A stretch of 29,752 nucleotides of DNA from a virus, in IMG/VR virus record IMGVR_UViG_3300046532_004466, positions 1-29,752 of that record. One strand, given 5' to 3'. Each line of letters starts with the position of its first letter. Position 1 is the first letter of the stretch. Of the stretch, positions 14,972 to 22,283 are shown in pieces. The notes beneath the pieces were generated by a model, which saw only the letters and a program-made list of their open reading frames with translations, made no database searches and was not told the origin of the DNA. A program made the position numbers and the translations under genes.

Positions 14972-16466
14972 TTTTCTGCAAAATATAACGTCTCTTAGGC
15001 GTACCAGCTTTCATCGTAGAGCGAAGAAGTCCCTGAAGACTCCTACGGGTGAACACTATATAGATAAGCACTACAAGAAGAGTGATGCTCTTATAGATCA
15101 AGAAAACACGAGAGCAGCCGCTCTCGCCGCTTCGGCCGGAGGAGGTGCGGTAGTCGCTTCCGAGATAGGGAACGACGAACCATTTACCGAAAAGGAGATG
15201 GCGAATTATGCGAGCCTCGCTGGAGGAGCTGGGGGAGAAGCCGATATTGATGTAGAGGGCGTAAAGTTCAAGGATTACTGGGGTGGCGTGGATATGTCGA
15301 AAATTAAAGATGATCCCGCGGCTAGGGCGAGAACGAGATCATATTACGAGACCGCGAAGAAGAACCAAAGGGCGAAGGAATTGGCGGATAAAGACACCCC
15401 TTATGCGGAAAACAAGAAACAGGCGACGGCGCGGAAGCTTCAAGCCAAGGGAGACCCCGATGAAATCGCGCGCAATCAGGAATTTCAAAAAAATATACGA
15501 GCGAATTTGCAGAAAAACTTCGGGATACGCATTGGTGATGGGGATAAGATTCCACCGAAAGCCGATCTGCAAAAACAAATTGCGGCAAACAATGGCTTCA
15601 CTAAAGAAGATGGCTCGGGTGATTGGCGGGCAATGGAGAACGATCCAGATGAAGATGGCTCGCTCAAGGAAATCTCTAAAAAATTTAAGAAGGAGTATCC
15701 ACTGGGGCTAAAACAGGCGAATAAATCCCAAAACTTACTTGGCAACAACCCCGGAGTTAGCGGAACCCCCGCGCCGCGCCCCGGAGAGGAAACCGCAGGC
15801 GATAAAAGAAAAGCCGGTCGCGACAACGACGCACCCTTTGGGCGCTATCCGAAGGCGCATCGCCACGCGGGCAAGCCCATAAAGTCGGGGACGGCATGGA
15901 AAAAACTGCAAGAAGCGGCCAAGCCAGCCAAAGTCAAGCAGGGACCAATGCCACGAAAGGCAAAAACTCTTACATCGCAGGGGCCGCCAACGGAGACCGA
16001 TAATCAGGGAGCGATCGGTGCGTATGAGTCACAATATGCAATCCCAAGGGGGGAATTCGACAAGCATGTACCAGAACCCGAAAGGGCGAAAGCCATTCAG
16101 GAGGGAGCGAGCCTCCTTGCCTCCCATAAGAGAAGCGCTCAAAGCAGGTACAATCCCGATGTATCTAAGCTGTCCGCGAAGATTAGAATTATAGCCTTCG
16201 AGAAAGGGAAAAAGGATCGCAAGGCGGTTTACGCTGGTGCTGGAGTTGGTGGAGCTATAGGAACGGGTGCGGCATATGTGCGGCACAAGGACGTTAATCT
16301 TAGAGATAGGGTTTTGAAAAAGCGCGGGATGACACCGCGCAGTAGAGTGAAACTTAATACGGCCCTCTATGGTGGGGGCTTGTTGAGGATTTTAGGAGGA
16401 GCTGGAGCTGGAGCACTTGTAGGATACGGATATGACAAACTTAGAAAAAGAAAAGCTAGTAAGTAA
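14955..16466 (+). CDS. Large basic Lys-rich protein with C-terminal Gly-zipper segments, 503 aa
   Basis: Unrecognised. GTG start overlapping the portal end, with AAGGGG just upstream. An N-terminal basic region and a short Gly/Ala segment (ALAASAGGGAVVASEI, about 56-71) lead into a long polar Lys/Asp/Asn-rich middle. Then comes LSAKIRIIAFEKGKKDRK (406-423), directly before two Gly-rich hydrophobic segments (VYAGAGVGGAIGTGAAYV; LLRILGGAGAGALVGYGY) and an RKRK end. GxxxG spacing suggests helices that pack in membranes. Same architecture as its neighbours; a pilot or ejection protein is possible. Confidence 0.65.
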   Translation: MSAVGNFLQNITSLRRTSFHRRAKKSLKTPTGEHYIDKHYKKSDALIDQENTRAAALAASAGGGAVVASEIGNDEPFTEKEMANYASLAGGAGGEADIDVEGVKFKDYWGGVDMSKIKDDPAARARTRSYYETAKKNQRAKELADKDTPYAENKKQATARKLQAKGDPDEIARNQEFQKNIRANLQKNFGIRIGDGDKIPPKADLQKQIAANNGFTKEDGSGDWRAMENDPDEDGSLKEISKKFKKEYPLGLKQANKSQNLLGNNPGVSGTPAPRPGEETAGDKRKAGRDNDAPFGRYPKAHRHAGKPIKSGTAWKKLQEAAKPAKVKQGPMPRKAKTLTSQGPPTETDNQGAIGAYESQYAIPRGEFDKHVPEPERAKAIQEGASLLASHKRSAQSRYNPDVSKLSAKIRIIAFEKGKKDRKAVYAGAGVGGAIGTGAAYVRHKDVNLRDRVLKKRGMTPRSRVKLNTALYGGGLLRILGGAGAGALVGYGYDKLRKRKASK

Positions 16467-17352
16467 GGGACTGAATGAACTCGGGCTCAAGGTGGCTGAG
16501 TATGAGATGAGGCGTGGACCGAATCCATTCGAGATCGAGTTTGAGGACGTCAATCCCGCGCAAGCGCGCGCAGCCTTTAATAAAGTAAGGAAAAACGTAC
16601 GCACTGGGCGGAAGCTGGGTGACGCGGCTCATGATATTTATGAAGTCAAGAAGGGCGTGCGCACGAATAAGCGCAGAAAACGCTTTTGGCAAAAGCAAGC
16701 TTTCAAGGATACGGCGACCGCGGGAGCGCTCACGGCTTTACTCTATGGGGCTTACAAGGTGGGCAAAAGCAAGGTATTCTTGGGAAGCAAGGAAGAGAGC
16801 CGAGATTTCGTGAATAAGGTCGGGGGAATGTATCTCAATAATTTGGAAGAGAGAATCGAGCTAGACGTCGCGAAGGCATTGGGCTTGGACGATAAGAAGG
16901 AAAACTGGAGAACTTCACGACCCACGGGCTCTTCCGTACGCGTTCATATAGGAAAAAAGGCTAGAGATCGGCGCGACAAGAAGTGGTACGAAACTACGGA
17001 AGCCAAGAATAACTTTATAAAAGCCGGGATTGGCGGGACGCTGGCGGCTGGCATCGTTGCGGTCGCTGGGCTTAAGGGCAATTTATCCAAGGTGAAACGG
17101 CTCAAAGATCACGCGGAAAAGAGCCAGAGAAATAGGGCGTGGCACGCGGAAAAGACCCGAAAGTCGGCCGAGGCGGCGAAGAGGGCGACCAAGGAGAAGG
17201 AGGCCGCAATCACCTCCGAAAAGGAATTTCGTGATAAATTCAGAAAGGGCGGAAGACCTCGCAAGGATGTAATTGCGATTTCATCCGAAGGAAAAAGGAA
17301 ACCGAAAAAACCCGTCGGTGCTGACAACAGCGCCAAAGATCAAACAGCATGA
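16432..17352 (+). CDS. Lys-rich protein with two Gly/Ala hydrophobic segments, 306 aa
   Basis: Unrecognised. It contains PFEIEFEDV (32-40), an Arg/Lys-rich stretch (70-88), a first hydrophobic segment (TATAGALTALLYGAYKV, 94-110), a second related motif LEERIELDVAKAL (138-150), a second segment (IKAGIGGTLAAGIVAVAGL, 196-214), then a very basic helical tail. Overlaps the previous gene by 35 bp, with AGGA upstream. The duplicated order (acidic motif, basic stretch, Gly/Ala segment) suggests an internal repeat of the module seen once in neighbouring proteins. Confidence 0.62.
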   Translation: MTNLEKEKLVSKGLNELGLKVAEYEMRRGPNPFEIEFEDVNPAQARAAFNKVRKNVRTGRKLGDAAHDIYEVKKGVRTNKRRKRFWQKQAFKDTATAGALTALLYGAYKVGKSKVFLGSKEESRDFVNKVGGMYLNNLEERIELDVAKALGLDDKKENWRTSRPTGSSVRVHIGKKARDRRDKKWYETTEAKNNFIKAGIGGTLAAGIVAVAGLKGNLSKVKRLKDHAEKSQRNRAWHAEKTRKSAEAAKRATKEKEAAITSEKEFRDKFRKGGRPRKDVIAISSEGKRKPKKPVGADNSAKDQTA

Positions 17353-17810
17353 GCAAGCCGGGACCTAAAAAAGACTCCCGCAGACACGCGTATGGGGACG
17401 ATAAAAAGCGTAACGCCATGTTGACGGCTGGAGCGGTCGCCGGAGGGGGCGGGTTGTCCGCGGCGTATGTTTCGGCGGCCCATACGGGACAAAGAAAAGA
17501 CTACGCCGAAAAATCAATGGCGAAGGCGTACAACGAAGGCACGGCGAAAGCAAAAGCTTGGCAAGGTACTCCCGAGAACCCGGGCGATTACATTTCTGAC
17601 CCTGACTTCGTGGAGGGGAATACTAAGAATCCCCACTCCGGCGCAAAGTCGCAAAAGGAAGCCGAAAAGAAACTTTCAAAAAAATTAGATATGACGCTAA
17701 AGCGTCGTGACGGCGGCGCAAAGCCCAAATGGGAACCTAACTCCGGCCTCAGAAAGCTCGCATCGGGTGTGTTTGGTAGAGCAAGGGTGCCTTGGAGATT
17801 AAAACTATGA
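17349..17810 (+). CDS. Basic protein with Gly/Ala segment, 153 aa
   Basis: Unrecognised and the shortest gene of the basic group in this cluster. A basic N-terminus (KPGPKKDSRR...DDKKR) is followed by AMLTAGAVAGGGGLSAAYVS (23-42), one hydrophobic Gly-rich segment, then a polar Lys-rich tail. It lacks the EF motif. ATGA overlap with both neighbours (start with the 306-aa gene, stop with the protease gene) shows tight co-translation with the capsid maturation gene. Confidence 0.6.
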   Translation: MSKPGPKKDSRRHAYGDDKKRNAMLTAGAVAGGGGLSAAYVSAAHTGQRKDYAEKSMAKAYNEGTAKAKAWQGTPENPGDYISDPDFVEGNTKNPHSGAKSQKEAEKKLSKKLDMTLKRRDGGAKPKWEPNSGLRKLASGVFGRARVPWRLKL

Positions 17811-18904
17811 AAGAACTGACTGAATTCAATACCTTCGGCGAAGGAAGAATAGATCGAGACAAGGGGTTAATAACCGGTGTCTCCCTTATCACCATGGGGA
17901 ATGCGAAGGGGCATAATCTCGTAGTTGACGAAAAAACTTTATCCCAGCTCGCGGAATCCCTAGAAAACACAAAGCCTCCCGGGATCAAGGCGAAGTTAAA
18001 CCACAGGAGCGGAGTGGAGGCGGTATTCGGCTTCATCAATAATATTCGCGTAGAGGGAATGAAGCTCGTCGGGGATCTGAATATGCTCCAACAGCACAAG
18101 GATTATAATCAAACTATGGAGCAATTGGAAACCATGCCGGGGCAGATCGGATTATCAGTAGCCTTTCAAGGAGATAAAGAAAAAGGATCTGATGGGAGAG
18201 TTTACGCAAGATGCAAAAATATAGTTTCCGTTGATTTGGTTCCCGACCCCGCAGCAAATCCGGATGGACTCTTCGAGTCTAAAGTTGACAGTATCACGAT
18301 GGGCATGGAAGATCCAAATACTGAGTCTGATACAGCTGTACTTGAGCGCCTAACCGAAATCGCCGAACGCCTTGAAGGTGTCGAGGGATTTCAGGATGAC
18401 CTCTCACAAGCTATTCAAGAATCTATCGAAGAAGGCGAAGGCGAAGAATATGAGGAATCATATGAGGAAGCGCCCGAAGCCGAGTACGACGAAGGCGAAG
18501 AGGGTGAGCTCGGAGAAGAATCCGAAGAGCTTTCCTCAGTCGACGACGCCCTTACCTATTTAGAAGCCAAAGCCGCTGGAGCACTTGAAGCCGAACAAGA
18601 GATTCGCCTCGAAGGTGCGTTTGACTCGATTGAAGACAAGGTCACTCACCTTTCTTCCATCAATGAGGAGCTAATCGCCGAGAACGAAGCATTGCATGAA
18701 GCTCTCGAACTAAGCGGAGTAAGGCCACTCGAACCCGGTCGTGGTGACATTTTTGGATTTTCCGCAGAAGAGGGGACTTTCGAGTTTTCCGCTCAATCCG
18801 CAAGTGAAGGTGGAAGCCAAACGGACGGCATCATGGATGCCGTAAAGAATGACCCACGAGGACACCGAGAATGGCTCGTGCGCCAAGGCGTTTTTGAAAA
18901 CTAA
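17807..18904 (+). CDS. Prohead protease fused to scaffold
   Basis: 365 aa. Residues 1-155 form a phage prohead protease domain: LNHRSG (His66), QIGLSVAF (Ser117) and SVDLVPDPAANPDGLF near the end, giving the His/Ser pair of the family at spacing close to HK97-type proteases. Residues ~165-365 are acidic and coiled-coil (EEGEGEEYEESYEE), typical of scaffold, ending with IFGFSA...TFEFSA and a basic tail. GGAG lies about 10 nt before the ATG, which overlaps the upstream stop. The protease cleaves scaffold and other head proteins during maturation. The domain order parallels lambda C/Nu3. Confidence 0.82.
   Translation: MKELTEFNTFGEGRIDRDKGLITGVSLITMGNAKGHNLVVDEKTLSQLAESLENTKPPGIKAKLNHRSGVEAVFGFINNIRVEGMKLVGDLNMLQQHKDYNQTMEQLETMPGQIGLSVAFQGDKEKGSDGRVYARCKNIVSVDLVPDPAANPDGLFESKVDSITMGMEDPNTESDTAVLERLTEIAERLEGVEGFQDDLSQAIQESIEEGEGEEYEESYEEAPEAEYDEGEEGELGEESEELSSVDDALTYLEAKAAGALEAEQEIRLEGAFDSIEDKVTHLSSINEELIAENEALHEALELSGVRPLEPGRGDIFGFSAEEGTFEFSAQSASEGGSQTDGIMDAVKNDPRGHREWLVRQGVFEN
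18305..18904 (+). CDS. Possible internally started scaffold protein (Nu3-like), 199 aa
   Basis: In frame with the protease-scaffold gene, an ATG at 18305 (MEDPNTESDT) falls exactly where the protease domain ends and the acidic scaffold begins. TTGACA at 18285-18290 lies 14 nt upstream, the same arrangement as at several true gene starts here. In lambda, scaffold Nu3 is made from an internal start inside gene C, so a free scaffold is expected. An alternative ATG at 18299 is two codons earlier. No strong Shine-Dalgarno site is seen. Confidence 0.45.
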   Translation: MEDPNTESDTAVLERLTEIAERLEGVEGFQDDLSQAIQESIEEGEGEEYEESYEEAPEAEYDEGEEGELGEESEELSSVDDALTYLEAKAAGALEAEQEIRLEGAFDSIEDKVTHLSSINEELIAENEALHEALELSGVRPLEPGRGDIFGFSAEEGTFEFSAQSASEGGSQTDGIMDAVKNDPRGHREWLVRQGVFEN

Positions 18905-18922
18905 TCTGGAGACTTTTATACT

Positions 18923-19309
18923 ATGAATCATAACGGAGTAATTTCACTACCAGTCAAAGCTTCGGAGGTACTCGCCGCCGGAGACGTCGTCACGCTTCAT
19001 AGCGATGGCAGCGTCAAAGCCAGCACGGGCGGCGCCGTCACGAATGGCCCTCTTGGGGTCGTGCTTCACGACGTCAGTCAAGCTGCCACGGGAACGCCTG
19101 CCGCTATTCATCTTTTCAATTCCGGGGGAATATTCAATATCAACGTCCTCACGAACGCCGGCGCTGCAACACGCGGCACGGCTCATAACTTGGGGGCTAA
19201 GGGACTTGCCGCCACGGCCGGTAACTTCGCCTCGGGTACTATGAGATTCATACCCTTGGAGACAACTGCCGTTGGCGGAATGATTCAAGCAATCTATATC
19301 GGAGCTTAA
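18923..19309 (+). CDS. Capsid decoration/stabilisation protein (DUF2190-like)
   Basis: 128 aa, beta-rich, with AGDVVTLHSDGSVKAST and GPLGVVLHDVSQAATGTPAA, the G-rich repeating pattern of DUF2190/gpD-like head decoration proteins. Its position between the scaffold and the major capsid gene matches lambda gpD. GGAG lies upstream at about 12 nt. It would sit on the outside of the expanded capsid. It is not cysteine-rich, unlike the tail proteins. Confidence 0.75.
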   Translation: MNHNGVISLPVKASEVLAAGDVVTLHSDGSVKASTGGAVTNGPLGVVLHDVSQAATGTPAAIHLFNSGGIFNINVLTNAGAATRGTAHNLGAKGLAATAGNFASGTMRFIPLETTAVGGMIQAIYIGA

Positions 19310-19313
19310 TTTT

Positions 19314-20381
19314 ATGTATCAAAACACTGCATCAATCATACGTCACGATCTTAACGCCTTCGTAGAGGAGGCGAGTAAGTCAGACGAACTTCTTCACGGC
19401 CAAAAGCTTCTTCCTATTTATAGCGTGGATTCGCGGGCTGGAGTTTTCCCGAAGATCGAAATCGGCAACGGTGGCGAGCTACTGAAGAAGGACTCGACTC
19501 TTAGAGCTCCGACCGGCACGTACAACGAAACTGCCCGTAAGTTCACGACCGACACCTACGAGTGTTTGGATCGCGGTCTTGAGGAGCGTATCGACGATGT
19601 GGTAGTAAAGGATTACGCCAAGTTCTTCGACGTGGAAGTTCTTACTTCCAAGCTCATCATGCGTACGATGAAGCTCGATTATGAGAAGCGCGTATATGAC
19701 ATGCTTCAAACGGCGGCCAACAATATCACGAATGTGGGCGTGGCCACCTTGGCGAACACCAACGTAAATCCAAACGGCTATATGGTAGCCACCGGCAAGT
19801 GGGGCGACAACGGCAGCACCTCTCTCGATGGCGCTGACTTTCCAGCCGTGATGCAGGACGTCATCCTCGAAATCACCAAGCGCGGTGAAGTAGCGAATAC
19901 GGCTATCCTATCCGCAAACCAGTTTAACTGGCTTCGTCGGACGACCAAGCTCAACACCTTCTTGTATGGCAAATTGGGAGCCGGCATGGGCAAGCGCCTA
20001 GTATCCGCTCCTGATATCGCCAGCACTTTCGGCTTGAAGAACGTGTATATCACTCACGCTCACTACGACGCTGGACCTCGCTTGGGGGCGGCTAATCTTA
20101 CTCCAATGTGGGATAATAAAACTATGTGGGTAGGAAACGTTCAAGGCGGAGAAATCAGCGGTGGAGGATTTGGTCGTACGGTCGTATGGTCCAAGGATTC
20201 CAGCGGTCTCTTTACTACTGAAACCTATCGTTCCGAGCCTCGGCGCGGTGATATGGTTCGCGTTCGTCATCACACCACCGAAAAGGTAGTGAACGTGAAT
20301 TGCGGCGTGCTGGTTAATTTTGACACTTCGGACAATGCCACAAAAGCGGCCGGCACAGCCGGAACCCCCTCGGATTTCTAA
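19314..20381 (+). CDS. Major capsid protein, lambda gpE-like
   Basis: 355 aa, close to lambda gpE (341 aa), with an HK97-type fold expected. N-terminal helix and E-loop region (IEIGNGGELLKKDSTLRAPTG), long spine helix region (VLTSKLIMRTMKLDYEKRVY), and A-domain part with GVYNVYITHAH-like sequence (LKNVYITHAHYDAG) and TYRSEPRRGDMVRVRHH. GGAG lies 9 nt before the ATG. The next feature is a strong terminator, as expected for an abundantly made coat protein. No long N-terminal delta domain is present, consistent with a separate scaffold. Confidence 0.85.
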   Translation: MYQNTASIIRHDLNAFVEEASKSDELLHGQKLLPIYSVDSRAGVFPKIEIGNGGELLKKDSTLRAPTGTYNETARKFTTDTYECLDRGLEERIDDVVVKDYAKFFDVEVLTSKLIMRTMKLDYEKRVYDMLQTAANNITNVGVATLANTNVNPNGYMVATGKWGDNGSTSLDGADFPAVMQDVILEITKRGEVANTAILSANQFNWLRRTTKLNTFLYGKLGAGMGKRLVSAPDIASTFGLKNVYITHAHYDAGPRLGAANLTPMWDNKTMWVGNVQGGEISGGGFGRTVVWSKDSSGLFTTETYRSEPRRGDMVRVRHHTTEKVVNVNCGVLVNFDTSDNATKAAGTAGTPSDF

Positions 20382-20402
20382 ACTTTATTCATTCATCCAA
20401 AC

Positions 20403-20457
20403 CTTGTAACCCACGGGTTACACAAGAAGGCTTCCGCAAGGAGGCCTTCTTTGTTTG
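20403..20457 (+). terminator. Rho-independent terminator after major capsid gene
   Basis: Two adjacent hairpins: TGTAACCC/GGGTTACA (20405-20422), then an 11-bp stem (20425-20435 with 20440-20450, one G-T pair) closed by a GCAA tetraloop, followed by TTTGTTTG. The second is a strong intrinsic terminator. It contains AAGGAGG (20438-20444), placed 10 nt before a TTG start for the next gene, so the ribosome site would be hidden in the stem. Confidence 0.9.
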
Positions 20458-20817
20458 ATTGACACGGCGCTTAATGTTGTGAGCATCTTTACCGACAACA
20501 TGGCCATGGGAACAAGCCCCGCCTTTGATCAGATGGCGGAAGTCATTCAAGTCGGCAATACCCAGTATTTTGGCATATATGATCCGATATCGAAGGAGAC
20601 TAGCCAATCGTTCGGGGGAATAGAAGAAAGCAATACTACCAACGTATACATCAAGAAATCGGATGCCCCCAATATAAAGAAAGGGGAAAAGGTGACTTTC
20701 ATTCAGGATGGAACTAAAGTATTCAAGGGGCGCATACATGTCGTAATAAACGACGATACGGATATACTAACTCTCCAATGCGGAGGACTCCTGAAGGGGG
20801 TCGTGCCTAAGTTATGA
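20455..20817 (+). CDS. Head-tail connector, lambda FII-like
   Basis: 120 aa from the TTG. It fits the gpFII/head-completion pattern: MGTSPAF followed by FGIYDPISK, a strand region (NVYIKKSDAPNIKKGEKVTF) and a final beta segment. Two starts compete: TTG at 20455 with AAGGAGG 10 nt upstream inside the terminator stem, and GTG at 20479 with TTGACA 14 nt upstream. Either leaves the conserved MGT region intact. Location straight after the capsid gene matches lambda order. Its stop overlaps the next start (ATGA). Confidence 0.7.
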   Translation: MIDTALNVVSIFTDNMAMGTSPAFDQMAEVIQVGNTQYFGIYDPISKETSQSFGGIEESNTTNVYIKKSDAPNIKKGEKVTFIQDGTKVFKGRIHVVINDDTDILTLQCGGLLKGVVPKL

Positions 20818-21098
20818 ACATTATAGAAGGAGGAGCAAGAGGGCTGGAGAGGCAAATACTGGCTGGATATGAGTTGGTCGCCGCCGAAATAAAGGATAAG
20901 GTCCCCAAGGCGGAGAGCGCGGCGAATGAGAAGCTGGAAAAAATAATGTCCAAGAAGAAGCCGAATGAACCGGCTCCCGAGCCACCACCCGAGGGTGAGG
21001 CGAAAAGAGAGCTTAAGATGGCGTTGGGAGAGGATGATCAAAAGTCCATCGAAAAGATAGCGAGCGAGGGAGCGGATCAAGTGATTGCGGAATTATGA
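20814..21098 (+). CDS. Hypothetical small protein in gpZ position, 94 aa
   Basis: Unrecognised, Glu/Lys/Pro-rich. It has an N-terminal amphipathic helix (GLERQILAGYELVAAEIKDK), a proline-rich linker (NEPAPEPPPEGE) and a C-terminal helix. It holds the position of lambda gpZ between FII-like and gpU-like genes, but it is much shorter and shows no sequence resemblance, so I leave it unnamed. ATGA overlaps at both ends. Confidence 0.55.
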   Translation: MNIIEGGARGLERQILAGYELVAAEIKDKVPKAESAANEKLEKIMSKKKPNEPAPEPPPEGEAKRELKMALGEDDQKSIEKIASEGADQVIAEL

Positions 21099-21526
21099 GT
21101 TATTTTACGGGCATAAAGAGGCAGGTCGAGCGAACGTTCGCGAGCATTCTCACGGAGAGAATAGCAGGCGTCGACTTTTGGCCATCCAAGGGCGATGAGG
21201 AGAGGGAGCTTCCTTTTGGGGTCGTTCACGTGGAATCCGCTAAACCGACCCTCGGCGGGCGCGATCCTCGTGCGTATATGTGCGACGTGCGAATTATATT
21301 CGTATCCCACATAGATGAGGTCGGATCAGAGGAGCATTCTCAAGTCGTCGCCCAAGTGGAGGATATCATAAGCCAAATTCCCAATAAGACAATGCCCACA
21401 TCCGAGCTTTGCGATACGCATATAGCGATTAACGGATTATTTATATCCGATATGCAGACGGCATCCCAATCTCAGTCGCATGGGGATGTTTTCTTTTTGA
21501 TCGTTGGCGTCAGCAAGTGTCCCTAG
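21095..21526 (+). CDS. Tail terminator-like protein (gpU position)
   Basis: 143 aa, alpha/beta. An N-terminal helix with VERTFASILTERIAGVDFWP is followed by ELPFGVVHVESAKP and strands such as DVRIIFVSHID, then HSQVVAQVEDIISQIP and a C-terminal strand DVFFLIVGVSK. This strand/helix order fits tail terminator or completion proteins (lambda gpU, minor tail U families) that cap the tail tube. The start overlaps the previous stop (ATGA); a TTGACA directly follows its TAG and precedes the tail tube gene. Confidence 0.6.
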   Translation: MSYFTGIKRQVERTFASILTERIAGVDFWPSKGDEERELPFGVVHVESAKPTLGGRDPRAYMCDVRIIFVSHIDEVGSEEHSQVVAQVEDIISQIPNKTMPTSELCDTHIAINGLFISDMQTASQSQSHGDVFFLIVGVSKCP

Positions 21527-21545
21527 TTGACAAGGTGCATTTGGT

Positions 21546-21929
21546 ATGGCTAAGTGCGCAAACACAAAAATGGGGACCTGCGAGTATCTCTTCGGGATAA
21601 CAGAAAACCGGCAGGACGTTACCTGCATTAAAGTTGAGTCCTTCAATATGGAGGAGACCGTAGAGTTCGAGTCCGAAGGAACTGATGACAATGGCAACGT
21701 AGCCGCCGTCGTGCGAGGACCTTCCAAGTTCACCGCTTCAATTTCGGGATACGTCGCAGCTGGATGTAATCTTCTGTCTCATTTGTGCGAGGTTGAAATT
21801 CCCAATAAAGCCGGCGGCAAGGACAAGTTCTTCGTTGAGAAATGGAGCATAAACGCCTCGAACAACGATTTCAAAAAGTGTGATTTAACCGCGGTTCGCT
21901 ATCCCGAAGCCACGATTTGCTGCCCATAA
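21546..21929 (+). CDS. Tail tube-like protein, Cys-rich, 127 aa
   Basis: Beta-rich, with eight cysteines (including C4, C12, C27 and a CC near the end), unusual for a cytoplasmically assembled tail protein. Pattern of ETVEFESEGTDDNG, then FTASISGYVAAG and FVEKWSINASNNDFKKCDLTA resembles small tail tube/tail proteins, and the gene lies where lambda V lies. Related to the next gene by the shared GY..G and F(F/W)V(E/D)K...SN.DF patterns. Start preceded by TTGACA and AGGTG. Confidence 0.6.
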   Translation: MAKCANTKMGTCEYLFGITENRQDVTCIKVESFNMEETVEFESEGTDDNGNVAAVVRGPSKFTASISGYVAAGCNLLSHLCEVEIPNKAGGKDKFFVEKWSINASNNDFKKCDLTAVRYPEATICCP

Positions 21930-21941
21930 GGAGGAATATTT

Positions 21942-22280
21942 ATGTCTAAAACATGTGGAGGATTTATTTTTGGAACTGATGGCGTCGCTGGCGTCGTCGT
22001 TGAGAGTCAGAGTGCCGATAGCGGTCCTCAGTACACGGCGATGGCGAAAGACGCTTGTGGCGTCACCAAGGCTATACAGCTCGGAAAGCCCACCGGCACG
22101 ATGACCGTGAGTGGATACTTTCTTGATGGCGCAACGACACCGAAAATCAATAGCCAAGTTTCACTTGAAGGAAGAAGCTTCTGGGTCGATAAGGTCACGG
22201 AGCAAGAATCCAATACTGACTTCGTTAAGGCTGAAATCACAGGCAAGTTCTGGGATGGCGTCGACACGAAGTGCGCATAG
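21942..22280 (+). CDS. Second tail tube-like protein, paralogue, 112 aa
   Basis: Beta-rich with three cysteines. VSGYFLDG, SLEGRSFWVDKVTEQESN and TDFVKAEITGKFWDG align by eye with the last half of the preceding protein, so the two are probably paralogues from duplication. One may form the tube and the other a decoration or initiator ring. A strong Shine-Dalgarno site (AAGGAGG, 7 nt from the ATG) suggests high expression, so this could be the main tube protein. Confidence 0.6.
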   Translation: MSKTCGGFIFGTDGVAGVVVESQSADSGPQYTAMAKDACGVTKAIQLGKPTGTMTVSGYFLDGATTPKINSQVSLEGRSFWVDKVTEQESNTDFVKAEITGKFWDGVDTKCA

Positions 22281-22283
22281 TAT

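Noticed and set aside
15283-15711. Basic 142-codon plus-strand frame within the 503-aa gene
   Set aside because: Lys/Arg richness is a by-product of reading the Lys-rich gene in another frame; it has no coupling or ribosome site.
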